Below, piece by piece: positions 1 to 8,272 of a stretch of DNA of 64,000 nt. The translations under genes and the position numbers were made by a program. Source of the stretch: Geodermatophilus sp. DSM 44513 (GTDB lineage Bacteria > Actinomycetota > Actinomycetes > Mycobacteriales > Geodermatophilaceae); the NCBI RefSeq assembly GCF_032460525.1, contig NZ_CP135963.1, positions 2,232,001 through 2,296,000 of the forward strand. Reading direction: 5' to 3'. Numbering within the stretch: the stretch's first letter is position 1; the number at the start of each line of letters is the position of its first letter. The notes beneath the pieces are model-generated. The model made no database searches. It was not told the DNA's origin and saw nothing but the letters and a program-made list of their open reading frames with translations.

Positions 1-367
1 CGACGGGCAGCCGCGACGTCACCGCCCGGACCAGCAGCGCGCGCACGAGGAACCGCGTCGGGGGCAGCAGGCACAGCAGGCCCACGACGTCGCCGACGAA
101 GCCCGGCAGCACCATGAGCAGCCCGCCGGCGGCGATCAGCCCGGCGTCGCCCAGTGCCCGTCCGGGCGCACGGCGCTCCCGGGCGCGCTCGCGCAGCTCG
201 GCCAGCGCCCGGGTGCCCTGCCGGGCCAGCAGCGTCCAGCCCAGGGCGGTCGTGGCGAGGGCGGCGAGCAGCGTCCACCCCACGCCGATCCAGGAGGCCA
301 CCAGCACGAAGACGACGACCTCGGCCACGACCCACAGGGCGGCCAGCACGCGCACGCGGTGTCCCAC
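1..367 (-). CDS. fxsA: FxsA family membrane protein (partial)
   Basis: Small inner-membrane protein of the FxsA family (named for suppression of phage T7 exclusion in E. coli); its molecular role is not settled. Read from GTG at 367, the product opens with a long hydrophobic run (about residues 7-45), has a basic loop rich in Arg and Glu, then a second hydrophobic stretch containing GGLLMVLPGFVGDVVGL, the family's typical 'L-PGF--D--G' signature. The stop lies beyond the left edge, so the C-terminus is missing. It sits 44 bp downstream of ppm1 in the same direction; M. tuberculosis also has fxsA (Rv2053c) close to ppm1 (Rv2051c). Confidence 0.85.
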   Translation of the reverse strand, partial: MGHRVRVLAALWVVAEVVVFVLVASWIGVGWTLLAALATTALGWTLLARQGTRALAELRERARERRAPGRALGDAGLIAAGGLLMVLPGFVGDVVGLLCLLPPTRFLVRALLVRAVTSRLPV

Positions 368-411
368 GGCTCTCCCTCTCCCCCGCCCCGGCCGGCGGCC
401 CCCGCGTCCGC

Positions 412-1203
412 CTACCGGACCCGTGTCGACCGCCCGCCGTCGCGGACCCGTCCGGGCACGGGGCGGCGGACCCGGCCCGGCAGCCGGTCGGCCAGCCGGT
501 CCTGCAGGCCCCACCAGGTGACCCGTACCAACGCCTCTTGAACGATCGAGCGGCTCATCTTGCTCCGCCCGTACGCGCGCTCGGTGAACGTGATGGGCAC
601 CTCGACCACCCGGGCCCCCGCCCGGACCGCCCGCCAGGCCCAGTCGACCTGGAAGCAGTAGCCCTGGCTGGCCACGTCGTCGAAGGGCAGCCGGTCGACC
701 AGCTCGCCGCGCACCGCACGGAAGCCCCCGGTGGCGTCGGCCAGCGGCAGCCGCAGCGACCACCGCGTCCAGGTGTTCCCGGCCCGGGACAGCAGCAGCC
801 GGTGCACCGGCCAGTCCTCCACCGCGCCGCCGGGCACGTAGCGCGAGCCCAGCACCAGGTCCGCGTCGGTCAGGGCGGCGAGCAGGTCGGGCAGCTGCTC
901 GGGGTGGTGCGAGCCGTCGGCGTCCATCTCCACCAGGACGTCGTAGCCGCGCTCCCGGCCCCAGCGGAAACCGGCGACGTAGGCGGGGCCCAGCCCGGTC
1001 TTCACCGTCCGCCGCAGCACGTGCACCCGGGGGTCGAGGGCGGCCAGCTTGTCGGCGAGCTCCCCGGTGCCGTCCGGGGAGCCGTCGTCCACCACGAGGG
1101 CGTGCGCGTCCGGGACGCTGACGTGCAGCCGCTCCAGGATGGGCTCGATGTTCTCCACCTCGTCGTAGGTGGGGACGACGACCAGCACCCGCGGGCCGCT
1201 CAC
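412..1203 (-). CDS. ppm1: Polyprenol monophosphomannose synthase (GT2)
   Basis: Transfers mannose from GDP-mannose to polyprenyl phosphate, giving the lipid donor used for lipoglycan and protein mannosylation at the membrane. The 263-residue product is a family 2 glycosyltransferase: N-terminal VVVPTYDEVENI, the nucleotide-binding VVDDGSPDGT, the DXD-type VEMDADGSHHPEQLP, then GSRYVPGG and GNTWTRW, all typical of dolichol-phosphate mannose synthases. It lacks C-terminal membrane segments, so it is the catalytic domain only. The GTG start overlaps the lnt stop (GTGA), so the two are translationally coupled. In M. tuberculosis the same two activities are fused in one protein (Rv2051c); here they are separate. 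Confidence 0.93.
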   Translation of the reverse strand: MSGPRVLVVVPTYDEVENIEPILERLHVSVPDAHALVVDDGSPDGTGELADKLAALDPRVHVLRRTVKTGLGPAYVAGFRWGRERGYDVLVEMDADGSHHPEQLPDLLAALTDADLVLGSRYVPGGAVEDWPVHRLLLSRAGNTWTRWSLRLPLADATGGFRAVRGELVDRLPFDDVASQGYCFQVDWAWRAVRAGARVVEVPITFTERAYGRSKMSRSIVQEALVRVTWWGLQDRLADRLPGRVRRPVPGRVRDGGRSTRVR

Positions 1204-2798
1204 ACCGCTCCCCCGCGATCCCGCCGGCGGCGCAGGCCCGGCAGCAGCACCGCGAGCAGCGCGCCGGCACCCAGGGCCGACAGCAGCCACTCCGGGCCGG
1301 CACCCAGCCGCTCGGCGGGGGTGGTGCCGTCCCGCTGGGCGATCTCCTCGACGAACACCGCGGGCTCGAACAGCCCCGAGGCGGCGGCCAGCGAGCCGTC
1401 GGGGGCGATGACCGCCGAGATGCCGCTGGTGGAGGCCAGGGCGACCGAGCGGCCGAACTCCACCGCCCGCACCCGGGCGGCGGCGACCTGCTGCTCGCTC
1501 TCGGCGGAGTAGCCGAAGGTGGCGTTGTTGGTCTGCACGACGATCATCCCGGCGCCGGCCCGGACGCCGTCGCGCACCAGGCCGTCGTAGACGACCTCGA
1601 AGCAGATGACGTCGGCGACCCGCGCCCCGCCCAGCTCCAGCAGCCCCACCTCGTCGCCGGCGGCGAAGTCCCGCCGCACCAGGTCGACCTTGTCGCTGAA
1701 CAGCCGGAAGAAGTCGCGGTGCGGGATGTACTCGGCGAACGGGACCGGGTGCCGCTTGACGTAGGTGTCCCCCGGCCCGGTCTCGGGGTCCCAGACGATC
1801 GCGGTGTTGCTGACGTACTCCCCCGGCCCGCCGACCACCGCACCGACCAGGACCGGCGCGCCGATCGCCCGGGCGGCGGTGTCGATCCGCGCGGCGGCGT
1901 CGGCGTTGCGGTAGGGGTCGATGTCGGAGCTGTTCTCCGGCCAGACCACCAGGTCCGGCTGCGGCTGCTCGCCGGCGGCGACCGCCTCGGCCAGCGCCAC
2001 CGTCTGCTCGACGTGGTTGTCCAGCACCGCCCGGCGGCGGGCGTTGAACTCCAGGCCCGGCTGCGGGACGTCGCCCTGCACCACGGCCACCGTCCGGGTC
2101 GGCCCGCCCGCGGTGAGCGAGGAGCCGGGCAGCGGCAGCCAGGCCAGCCCGCCGAGCGCCGGGACGGCCAGCGCGCCGGCCAGCGCGAGCGCGGCACCCC
2201 GCCGTCCGCCGCGGGTCGACGACAGGACGGCAGCGGCGAGCAGCGTGCCGGTGAGCGCGACGGCGAAGCCGACGAGGGGCACCCCGCCGTACGCGGCGAA
2301 CGCCAGGAACGGGCCCTCGGTCTGGCTGAAGCCCACCCGGCCCCACGGGAAGCCGCCGAACGGGACGCGGCCGCGCAGCGCCTCCTGGGCCACCCACAGC
2401 GCCGCCGCCCACAGCGGCCACAGCGGCAGCCGGGACGTCGCGGCGGTCGCCGCGCCGAGCAGGGCCAGGAACACCGCCTGGGCGCCGGCCAGCGCCAGCC
2501 ACGGCAGCGCGCCGACGAAGATCCCGCTCCACGACAGCAGCGGCACGAACCACACCAGCCCGCAGACCAGCCCCAGCCAGGCGCCGGCCCGGGCGCGCTG
2601 CCCGGAGACGGCGAGTGCCAGCGCGGCGGGGCCCAGCGGCGCCAGCCACCACAGGGACCACCCGGGGAAGCTCAGCAGGAGCAGCAGCCCCGCGGCGGCG
2701 GCCAGTGCGGTGCGCCGCGGCCACCGCCCACGGGGAGCCCGCGCGGGCGCCGGGCCGGGAGGCCGCGGCAGGGTGCCGGTCGGTGACGCTGTCGGCAC
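1200..2798 (-). CDS. lnt: Apolipoprotein N-acyltransferase
   Basis: Adds the third acyl chain to the N-terminal cysteine of lipoproteins at the outer face of the membrane. A multi-pass hydrophobic N-terminal half is followed by a nitrilase-type domain with the three expected catalytic motifs: VVWPENSS (Glu), YVKRHPVPFAEYIP (Lys) and DVICFEVVYDG (Cys). A last hydrophobic helix lies near the C-terminus. The start chosen is GTG 2798, preceded by GGGGAGG six bases upstream (532 residues). An in-frame ATG at 2861 would add 21 residues unlike the family and would run into repeat-rich intergenic DNA. Coupled to ppm1 by a 4-bp overlap. Confidence 0.92.
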   Translation of the reverse strand: MPTASPTGTLPRPPGPAPARAPRGRWPRRTALAAAAGLLLLLSFPGWSLWWLAPLGPAALALAVSGQRARAGAWLGLVCGLVWFVPLLSWSGIFVGALPWLALAGAQAVFLALLGAATAATSRLPLWPLWAAALWVAQEALRGRVPFGGFPWGRVGFSQTEGPFLAFAAYGGVPLVGFAVALTGTLLAAAVLSSTRGGRRGAALALAGALAVPALGGLAWLPLPGSSLTAGGPTRTVAVVQGDVPQPGLEFNARRRAVLDNHVEQTVALAEAVAAGEQPQPDLVVWPENSSDIDPYRNADAAARIDTAARAIGAPVLVGAVVGGPGEYVSNTAIVWDPETGPGDTYVKRHPVPFAEYIPHRDFFRLFSDKVDLVRRDFAAGDEVGLLELGGARVADVICFEVVYDGLVRDGVRAGAGMIVVQTNNATFGYSAESEQQVAAARVRAVEFGRSVALASTSGISAVIAPDGSLAAASGLFEPAVFVEEIAQRDGTTPAERLGAGPEWLLSALGAGALLAVLLPGLRRRRDRGGAV

Positions 2799-2880
2799 CC
2801 GCGCCTCCCCGTGCTCCCGTGCGTCCGGGGACCACCCCGGCAGCTGACCTTCCTTCAGCATCCCACCCCGGTCCCCGGGC

Positions 2881-2906
2881 CCGGCCTTCCGCGCGCGGAA
2901 GGCCGG
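2881..2906. repeat. 26-bp perfect palindrome
   Basis: CCGGCCTTCCGCG is followed directly by its reverse complement. It lies between the amidohydrolase stop and the lnt start. A close relative (GGCCTTTCGC/GCGAAGGGCC) occurs at 38750-38771, so this is probably a dispersed hairpin family, possibly a terminator for the amidohydrolase. Confidence 0.7.
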
Positions 2907-2961
2907 GTGTGGCCACCCGTTCGCGCCACCTACAGCGGCTGTACCGACCGTGCAGGGACGG

Positions 2962-4482
2962 TCAGCTCAGGTCGTGAACCGGGCGGCCGCCGACCAGCAG
3001 CCCGCGGCAGGCCGGCCGAGCCCGTCCGGCGAGGACGGCCGAGAGCGTCTCCCCCGTCGCCCACAGCGCCAGGTCCGCCGGCGCCCCGACGGCCAGCGGC
3101 CCCTGCGGGTGCTCGGCGCGGGCGGCGTGCCAGCCGCCGTGGGTGGCGGCGTCGAACGCGTCGAACGGTCGCAGCCCCGAGGCCGGCGCGTGGTGGTCGA
3201 CCGCGGCGTGCACCGCGCCCCACGGGTCCAGCGGGGTGACCGGGGCGTCGCTGCCCAGGGCCAGGGCCACCCCGGCGTCGGCCAGCTCGGCGAACGGGTT
3301 GGTGGCCAGCGCCCGGTCGACACCGAGCCGCTCGGCGTACATGCCGGCGTCCCCGCCCCAGGTGGCGTCGAAGGCCGGCTGCACGCTGGCCACCATCGCC
3401 CAGTCCCGCATCCGCCCGACCACGTCGGGGCCGACCATCTCCAGGTGTTCCAGGCGGTGCCGGCACGCGCGCACCGCGGCCGCGCCCAGCTCCTCGACGA
3501 CCGCGCCGACGGCGGCGAGCACCTGGTCGACGGCGGCGTCCCCGATGACGTGGAACCCGGCCTGCACGCCGGCGCGGGTGCAGGCCCGCACGTGGTCGAC
3601 CAGGGACGCCGTGTCGAAGCGCAGGTGCCCGGTGGTCCCCGGTCGGTCGCTGTAGGCCCGGTGCAGCGCCGCGGTGTGCGAGCCGAGCGCGCCGTCGCAG
3701 AACAGGTCGCCCCCGGCGCCGGCCAGGCCCAGCTCGCGCACCACGTCCAGCCCACCGCGCTCGGCGAGCTCGCCCCACCAGCCGAGCACCCGGGGCCCGG
3801 GCTCGGCGGCGGCGAGGGCCAGCAGGCCGGCGAGGTCGTCGGCGCCGGAGACCTCCGGGCCGGCCATCTCGTGCAGGCTGCCGATGCCCAGGGCGACGGC
3901 GGTGTCCCGCGTCGCCCGCTGCGCGGCGCGGCGCTGCCCGTCGTCCACCGCGCCGTAGGCGGCCTGCCGGGCGGCGTGGTGGGCGTCCAGCCGCAGCTGC
4001 CCGTCCGGGTCGAACCCGGGGAGCCCGCCGATGCCCGGGACCCGCTCCAGCAGGGCCGTGGAGACCGTGGCGGAGTGCACGTCGACCCGCGCCAGGTAGG
4101 CCGGCCGGTCCCCGACGACGGCGTCCACGTCGTGCCGGGTGAGGCCGCGGCCCTCCGGCCAGCCGGTCTCGTCCCAGCCGGTGCCCAGCAGGGTCCCCGA
4201 CGGTGCCGCGGCGGCGTGCGCCCGCACCTTCGCCACGGCGTCGGAGAGGCTCAGGCTCGAGTGGAGGTCGAGACCGGTCAGCGCCAGGCCGGTCGCGGTG
4301 GCGTGCACGTGGGCGTCGACGAACGCCGGGGTGAGCAGCGCGCCCTCGCCCGCGACCCGCCGGTCGGCGGCCGGTGCGTCGGTGGCGTCACCGAGCCAGG
4401 CGATCGCGCCGTCCCGCACCAGCAGCGCGCGGCCGGCGCGGTCGCCCACCGTCACGTGGGTGACCAGCAGGCTGTCCGTCAC
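2962..4482 (-). CDS. Amidohydrolase (YtcJ-like)
   Basis: Metal-dependent hydrolase of the amidohydrolase_3 / YtcJ subgroup; substrate not predictable. The 506-residue protein has a small N-terminal beta domain, the metal-binding HxH in FVDAHVHA (about residue 55), a lysine-free central barrel, further likely metal or substrate histidines in GFHVIGDAAVDQ and HRLEHLEM, and the terminal catalytic Asp in LALGSDAPVTPLDPW. Members act on amides, formamides or nitriles in the cytoplasm. The GTG start at 4482 has GGAGGG about 8 nt upstream. It is monocistronic, divergent from the GNAT gene and followed by the 26-bp palindrome. Confidence 0.85.
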   Translation of the reverse strand: MTDSLLVTHVTVGDRAGRALLVRDGAIAWLGDATDAPAADRRVAGEGALLTPAFVDAHVHATATGLALTGLDLHSSLSLSDAVAKVRAHAAAAPSGTLLGTGWDETGWPEGRGLTRHDVDAVVGDRPAYLARVDVHSATVSTALLERVPGIGGLPGFDPDGQLRLDAHHAARQAAYGAVDDGQRRAAQRATRDTAVALGIGSLHEMAGPEVSGADDLAGLLALAAAEPGPRVLGWWGELAERGGLDVVRELGLAGAGGDLFCDGALGSHTAALHRAYSDRPGTTGHLRFDTASLVDHVRACTRAGVQAGFHVIGDAAVDQVLAAVGAVVEELGAAAVRACRHRLEHLEMVGPDVVGRMRDWAMVASVQPAFDATWGGDAGMYAERLGVDRALATNPFAELADAGVALALGSDAPVTPLDPWGAVHAAVDHHAPASGLRPFDAFDAATHGGWHAARAEHPQGPLAVGAPADLALWATGETLSAVLAGRARPACRGLLVGGRPVHDLS

Positions 4483-4610
4483 GTCCCGTCCCTCCGTCCC
4501 CGGGCGCGGGCCGCACCCCGGGACGAGGACACCACGGCCCCGGCCGCGGCCGGTCGCTGGGGTGCGGCGTCCGGTGGCCGCCGCGGGCCCAGGGCGGTAG
4601 GCAGGACGGC

Positions 4611-5141
4611 GTGGGGCCCGACGGCGCGGAGCTGCGCACCGCCCGGCTGCGGCTGCGCCCCTGGACGACCCGCCGGGTGGACCTGGCCCGCCTGCTGGAC
4701 CTCTACGGCCGCGCGGAGGTCACCCGCTGGCTGGGCGGCCCGCCGTCGGTGCCGCCGCTGGAGCTGCTCGCCCGCTGGCGCGCTGTGGGCCGGGCCGACG
4801 GCCGCGCCGGCGTGTGGGCCGTGGAGGTCGCCGGGCGCGGGACGGTGGCCGGCACGGCGCTGCTGAAGCCGCTGCCCGGCGGGGTGGGCGAGGTGGAGGT
4901 CGGCTGGCACCTGCACCCGGACAGCTGGGGTCGCGGCTACGCCACCGAGGCGGCCCGGGCCGTGGTCGACCGGGCCTTCACCGCGGGCCTGCCGGAGGTC
5001 TACGCCGTCGTCCGGCCCGGGAACACCGCCTCGGCGGCCGTGTGCGCCCGGCTGGGGATGACGCCGCTGGGCCGGGTGCGGCGCTGGTACGACGTGGAGC
5101 TGGACGCCTTCCGCCTGCTCGCCCCGCCGGTGGTGGACTAG
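4611..5141 (+). CDS. GNAT family N-acetyltransferase (RimJ/RimL-like)
   Basis: Acetyl-CoA-dependent acetyltransferase. The 176-residue protein starts with the RimJ/L-type segment ELRTARLRLRPW and contains the acetyl-CoA binding motif A as GWHLHPDSWGRGYATEAARAV and the motif B segment VVRPGNTASAAVCARLGM. Substrates of this class range from ribosomal protein N-termini to antibiotics; nothing here narrows it. The GTG start lies 7 nt after TAGGCA, a weak leaderless-type promoter. Its stop codon overlaps that of the convergent plsC-like gene by 2 bp, leaving no room for a terminator between them. Confidence 0.88.
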   Translation: MGPDGAELRTARLRLRPWTTRRVDLARLLDLYGRAEVTRWLGGPPSVPPLELLARWRAVGRADGRAGVWAVEVAGRGTVAGTALLKPLPGGVGEVEVGWHLHPDSWGRGYATEAARAVVDRAFTAGLPEVYAVVRPGNTASAAVCARLGMTPLGRVRRWYDVELDAFRLLAPPVVD

Positions 5142-5998
5142 CGGGTCGGGGGGCGGCGCACCAGGGCCCGGACCCGGCCCAGCGGGCTGGTCCGCGGGCG
5201 GGTGCCGCGGACGTCGCCGGAGTCCAGCCGCGCGGCCTCCTCCAGCGTGGGTGCGGTGCCGCCCAGGTGCACCGGCTGCCACCACCGGTCCTCCGGGCCG
5301 GCCGGCTGCTGCGGGTAGGTGCGCTGGGCGGAGTCGACGAGGGCCTCCATCGCCGTGCGGATGCGCTGCAGCAGTTGGCGAGGCTCCTCCCCCGGCTCGG
5401 GGTGGATCGGCTCGCCCAGGACGACGGTGACCGCCACGCCGCGCCGCAGCTCCAGCGGGTGGTGCTTGGTGAACACCCGCTGCCCACCCCACACCGCCGC
5501 GGGCAGCACCGGCACGCCGGCGGAGATCGCCATGCGCGCCGCGCCGGCCTTGAGGTCCTTGACCTGGAAGCTGCTGCTGATCGTCGCCTCCGGGAAGACA
5601 CCGACCACCTCGCCGTCCTTGAGCGCGCGGACGGCGAGGTCGAACGCCGCCGCCCCCGCCCGGCGGTCGACCGGGATGTGGTGCATCGCCCGCATCAGCG
5701 GCCCGGACACGCCGTGGCGGAACACCGACTCCTTGGCCATGAACCGCACCAGCCGCTGCCGCGGCAGCGCGGCCAGCCCGAGGAAGGTGAAGTCCAGGTA
5801 GCTGACGTGGTTGCTGCAGACCACCGCACCGCCCGCCGCGGGAACGTGCTCGCTGCCCCGGACGTCGAAGCGGAAGCCCAGCAGCCGGAAGGCGACGAGC
5901 ACCAGCCGGATGACCGTGCGGTAGGCGCGGTCGCGGGGGTCCGGACGGCGGCCGAAGAGGTCCCGGCGGACGACGTCGCGCCAGCGGGCGGTGTCCAT
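5138..5998 (-). CDS. 1-acyl-sn-glycerol-3-phosphate acyltransferase (PlsC family)
   Basis: Acyltransferase of membrane phospholipid synthesis: lysophosphatidate plus acyl donor gives phosphatidate. The 286-residue protein carries the catalytic NHVSYLDF (NHX4D), the FMAKES segment after it, the glycerol-phosphate binding FPEATIS (usual form FPEGTxS, so Gly to Ala) and VPVLPAAVWG. A hydrophobic stretch precedes the active site. The C-terminal ~50 residues are polar and Arg-rich. The ATG at 5998 follows TACTGT by 6 nt, so the mRNA is probably leaderless. Several PlsC paralogues are usual in actinobacteria, so the main PlsC role is not assured. Confidence 0.88.
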   Translation of the reverse strand: MDTARWRDVVRRDLFGRRPDPRDRAYRTVIRLVLVAFRLLGFRFDVRGSEHVPAAGGAVVCSNHVSYLDFTFLGLAALPRQRLVRFMAKESVFRHGVSGPLMRAMHHIPVDRRAGAAAFDLAVRALKDGEVVGVFPEATISSSFQVKDLKAGAARMAISAGVPVLPAAVWGGQRVFTKHHPLELRRGVAVTVVLGEPIHPEPGEEPRQLLQRIRTAMEALVDSAQRTYPQQPAGPEDRWWQPVHLGGTAPTLEEAARLDSGDVRGTRPRTSPLGRVRALVRRPPTR

Positions 5999-6004
5999 GG
6001 CGGG

Positions 6005-6010
6005 ACAGTA
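6005..6010 (-). promoter_or_regulatory. -10 element TACTGT of the PlsC-family gene
   Basis: TACTGT ends 6 nt before the ATG, so transcription would begin at or next to the start codon. Confidence 0.5.
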
Positions 6011-6033
6011 GCCCGCCGGCCGCGGGTGCTCGC

Positions 6034-7230
6034 TCAGCCGTGGGTCGCCTCGACCGAGGCGCGGACCACCGCGGTCAGGTCACCGGTGTCGGCGAACACC
6101 CGCCGCTGCAGGTCCGCGCCGGTGCCCCGGTGCAGCACGGTGGCGACGCCGTCGGCCACCCTCCGCTCGTCCCCGGCGCGGGCCAGCGCGGGCCGCACGT
6201 GCTCCAGCAGCGCCCGCACCACCACGGCCGCCGGCGCGGGCCGCCCGGTGGCGGGGTGCACGAGGTCGCCGGTGAGACCGGAGCGGCTGGCCCGCCAGCC
6301 GGCCATGCGCACCACCTCGCTGCGGACGGCCGGCGCCGGCCTGCCCGCCCGCCACTCCCCCGCCGCCGTCTCCACCAGCCCGCGCACCAGGCCGGCGAGG
6401 GTGACCGCGTCCCCGGCGTGCAACGCGACGTCGGCGACCCGCACCTCCACCGTGGGCCAGCGTTCGGACAGCCGGGCGTCGAAGTACAGCATCCCGGCGT
6501 CCACGATCGTCTCCGTGGCCAGGAGGTCCGCGACCACCCGGTGGTAGCCGGCCGCGTCGCCGAACAGCCCGGTGGGGCCCGACGACGGCCAGCGGCCCCA
6601 CGCCTGGGCGCGGTAGCTGGCGTGGCCGCTGTCCTCCCCCAGCCAGAACGGCGAGTTGGCGGTCAGCGCGGTCAGCACCGGCAGCCAGACGCGGATCCGG
6701 TCGAGCACCGCCACGCCCTCCTCGTCGTCCTGCACCGAGACGTGCACGTGGCACCCGCAGGTGAGCTGGTCGGCCGCGGTGAGCCCGAAGGTGTCGGCCA
6801 TCCGCGCGTACCGCCGTCCCGGGGTGTCCAGCGGCTCCACCCGCACCGGGGAGCTGGCCAGCGCCGCCACCCGGGCCCCCACGCTCCGGGCCGCGGCGTC
6901 CGCCCGGCCCCGCCAGTGCCGCAGGTCGGCGGCGACGTCGTCCAGCGCCGTGCAGACGCGGGTGCCGAACTCCAGCTGCTGGGCCTTGAGCTCGGGCACC
7001 AGCCGGCCCGCCGGGTCGCCGCCGCCCGCGTCGTCCGCCAGCTCGACGCGGTCGTGCGCGGCCACGGTCTCCCCCTCGCCGCGGCCGGCCGCCACCTCGA
7101 GTGCGGCCGGGCCCAGGGGCACCGGGCGCCCCGCGTCGTCGACGACCAGCAGTTCCTCCTCCACACCCACCGTCCGCACGGTGATCAGCATCGCGACCGG
7201 GCGGGGGCACCGCGCGCCGACGTCCACCAT
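6034..7230 (-). CDS. Carboxylate-amine ligase / glutamate-cysteine ligase family 2 (YbdK-like)
   Basis: ATP-dependent ligase of the GCS2 fold, which joins a carboxylate (often glutamate) to an amine. Seen in the 398-residue protein: VGVEEELLVVD (the metal/ATP-binding GxEEE start of the family), LKAQQLEFGTRVCTALDD, and GCHVHVSVQDDEEGVAVLDR, the central family signature. The true substrate of YbdK-like proteins in mycothiol producers is uncertain; gamma-glutamylcysteine for ergothioneine is one option. The start may be ATG 7230 or the internal ATG 7191 just before ITVRTVGVEEEL, which fits family length better. It is monocistronic with an AT-richer upstream region shared with the next gene. Confidence 0.85.
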   Translation of the reverse strand: MVDVGARCPRPVAMLITVRTVGVEEELLVVDDAGRPVPLGPAALEVAAGRGEGETVAAHDRVELADDAGGGDPAGRLVPELKAQQLEFGTRVCTALDDVAADLRHWRGRADAAARSVGARVAALASSPVRVEPLDTPGRRYARMADTFGLTAADQLTCGCHVHVSVQDDEEGVAVLDRIRVWLPVLTALTANSPFWLGEDSGHASYRAQAWGRWPSSGPTGLFGDAAGYHRVVADLLATETIVDAGMLYFDARLSERWPTVEVRVADVALHAGDAVTLAGLVRGLVETAAGEWRAGRPAPAVRSEVVRMAGWRASRSGLTGDLVHPATGRPAPAAVVVRALLEHVRPALARAGDERRVADGVATVLHRGTGADLQRRVFADTGDLTAVVRASVEATHG

Positions 7231-7257
7231 CGGGTCGGTCGTCGCCTAGCTTTTCCT

Positions 7258-7320
7258 GTCGTTGTCTTGTTTTCCCTCCGCGTATATCAACAAAATTGTT
7301 GGGCATAACGGTAGTGTGTC
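7258..7320 (+). promoter_or_regulatory. Upstream copy of the GTTGGGNATAACGGT block
   Basis: This AT-rich block contains GTCGTTG at 7258, then an inverted repeat CAACAA-AA-TTGTTG, then GTTGGGCATAACGGTAG starting at 7298. GTCGTTG and GTTGGG are 40 nt apart, the same spacing as in the block after the gene (8203 and 8243). A -10-like TAGTGT (7312-7317) ends 7 nt before the ATG at 7325, so the motif overlaps the promoter and may be an autoregulatory operator. Confidence 0.5.
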
Positions 7321-7324
7321 GGGC

Positions 7325-8182
7325 ATGGTCGCCCGCTGGACGCCGCCCCTGCCCGCCATGCCGGCCCCGCCACCGGAGCGCGCCTGGCAGCGCCTCCCCG
7401 TCCCCCCGGGCTACGAGGCGCAGTGGCGCCGGCTGGTGGACGCCGCCCTCGAGGTCGGCATGGGGCCCGACGCGCTCGCCGAGGAGGGCCTGGACCCGGT
7501 CGCGGCAGCGCGCGGCTGGAAGCCGGCCACCGTCGCCCTCTACAGCAAGGTGGCCCGCTACGGCGGCATCGCGCTGGCGACGGTGCGGACGCCGGAGCCC
7601 GACCCGCCCACCCTGGAGCTGCGACCGCTGTCCTCGGTCCGCAGCGAGGACCCCGAGCACCTGCGCACCGTGGCGTGGTGCGCGCTGGCCCTGGGCTGGC
7701 CGGCGACCGTGGGCCAGTTCCGCACCCTGCGCCGCGACCAGGTGCACCCCACCGCACGGCGGGTCGTCGTCCGCACCGACGACGGCGAGTGGTCGGTGCC
7801 CGGCGCGCTCACCGCCTGGCACGCCTGGGAGGACTGCCGCGCCCGGTTCCCCGCCCTCGCCGACAGCCCGTGGGTGCTGCCCGCCCTGCGCCGCGGCCCC
7901 GGCCCGGCCTCCGCGGTCGGCGCCCAGCTGTCCAGCCAGGCGCTGCAGGTCACCTTCGCCAAGCACGCCGTGCGCACCGGCCAGCACCTGCGGCTGACCG
8001 CTCCCCCGTCGCGCCGCGAGGAGGCCGAGGCGCTCGCCGTGCAGTACCTCACGCTCTCCTACGACTCCTACCGCCGGCTGGCCCTGGCCGCAGGCGCCGA
8101 GCCGGTCGCCCCCCGCGGCGCCGTCCGCGCCAAGCGGAGCACCGCCCGTGCCGCGCGGGCGGCCGTCGGTCGCCGGGCCTGA
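7325..8182 (+). CDS. Tyrosine-recombinase-like protein, probably not catalytic (unrecognised family)
   Basis: I do not recognise this 285-residue protein with confidence. Residues 25-90 look like a helical core-binding domain. Residues ~105-190 have the spacing of the phage-integrase catalytic fold: LRTVAWCALALGW, then TLRRDQVH where integrases have 'LxWxDI', then a beta hairpin RRVVVRTDDGEWSVPG where they have 'KG-K-R-VPL'. The expected first catalytic Arg (GLRxSE) is replaced by GWPATV, and no clear HxxR or C-terminal catalytic Tyr is seen, although DSYRRL near residue 256 is a possible remnant. The C-terminus is basic (KRSTARAARAAVGRRA), consistent with DNA binding. Copies of the GTTGGG-ATAACGG motif lie on both sides. 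Alternative: a lineage-specific protein with chance resemblance. Confidence 0.45.
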   Translation: MVARWTPPLPAMPAPPPERAWQRLPVPPGYEAQWRRLVDAALEVGMGPDALAEEGLDPVAAARGWKPATVALYSKVARYGGIALATVRTPEPDPPTLELRPLSSVRSEDPEHLRTVAWCALALGWPATVGQFRTLRRDQVHPTARRVVVRTDDGEWSVPGALTAWHAWEDCRARFPALADSPWVLPALRRGPGPASAVGAQLSSQALQVTFAKHAVRTGQHLRLTAPPSRREEAEALAVQYLTLSYDSYRRLALAAGAEPVAPRGAVRAKRSTARAARAAVGRRA

Positions 8183-8202
8183 TCCCCCGGCTGTCTCTCC
8201 CC

Positions 8203-8265
8203 GTCGTTGCTTGTCCCGTCTTCCGTCTGAGGTGTCGCGTGTGTTGGGGATAACGGTAATACCGG
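8203..8265 (+). repeat. Downstream copy of the GTTGGGGATAACGGT block
   Basis: GTCGTTG at 8203 and GTTGGGGATAACGGTAATACC starting at 8243, 40 nt apart as in the upstream block. It fills the gap between two converging stop codons, so it is not a promoter for either gene. Confidence 0.55.
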
Positions 8266-8272
8266 GGCCGGC

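Noticed and set aside
412..2916. Apparent fused Lnt-Ppm1 frame
   Set aside because: Only the Ppm1 half is in this frame. Upstream residues are Arg/Gly-rich noise, and Lnt is encoded in another frame that ends in the GTGA overlap.
7191..7230. Fixed start of the GCS2-type ligase
   Set aside because: Both ATG 7230 and ATG 7191 are possible and neither has a ribosome site; I left the longer form and noted the doubt.
8243..8262. Resemblance of the ATAACGGTAAT motif to the I-SceI homing site
   Set aside because: Only a short stretch matches, and no homing endonuclease or intron is present.
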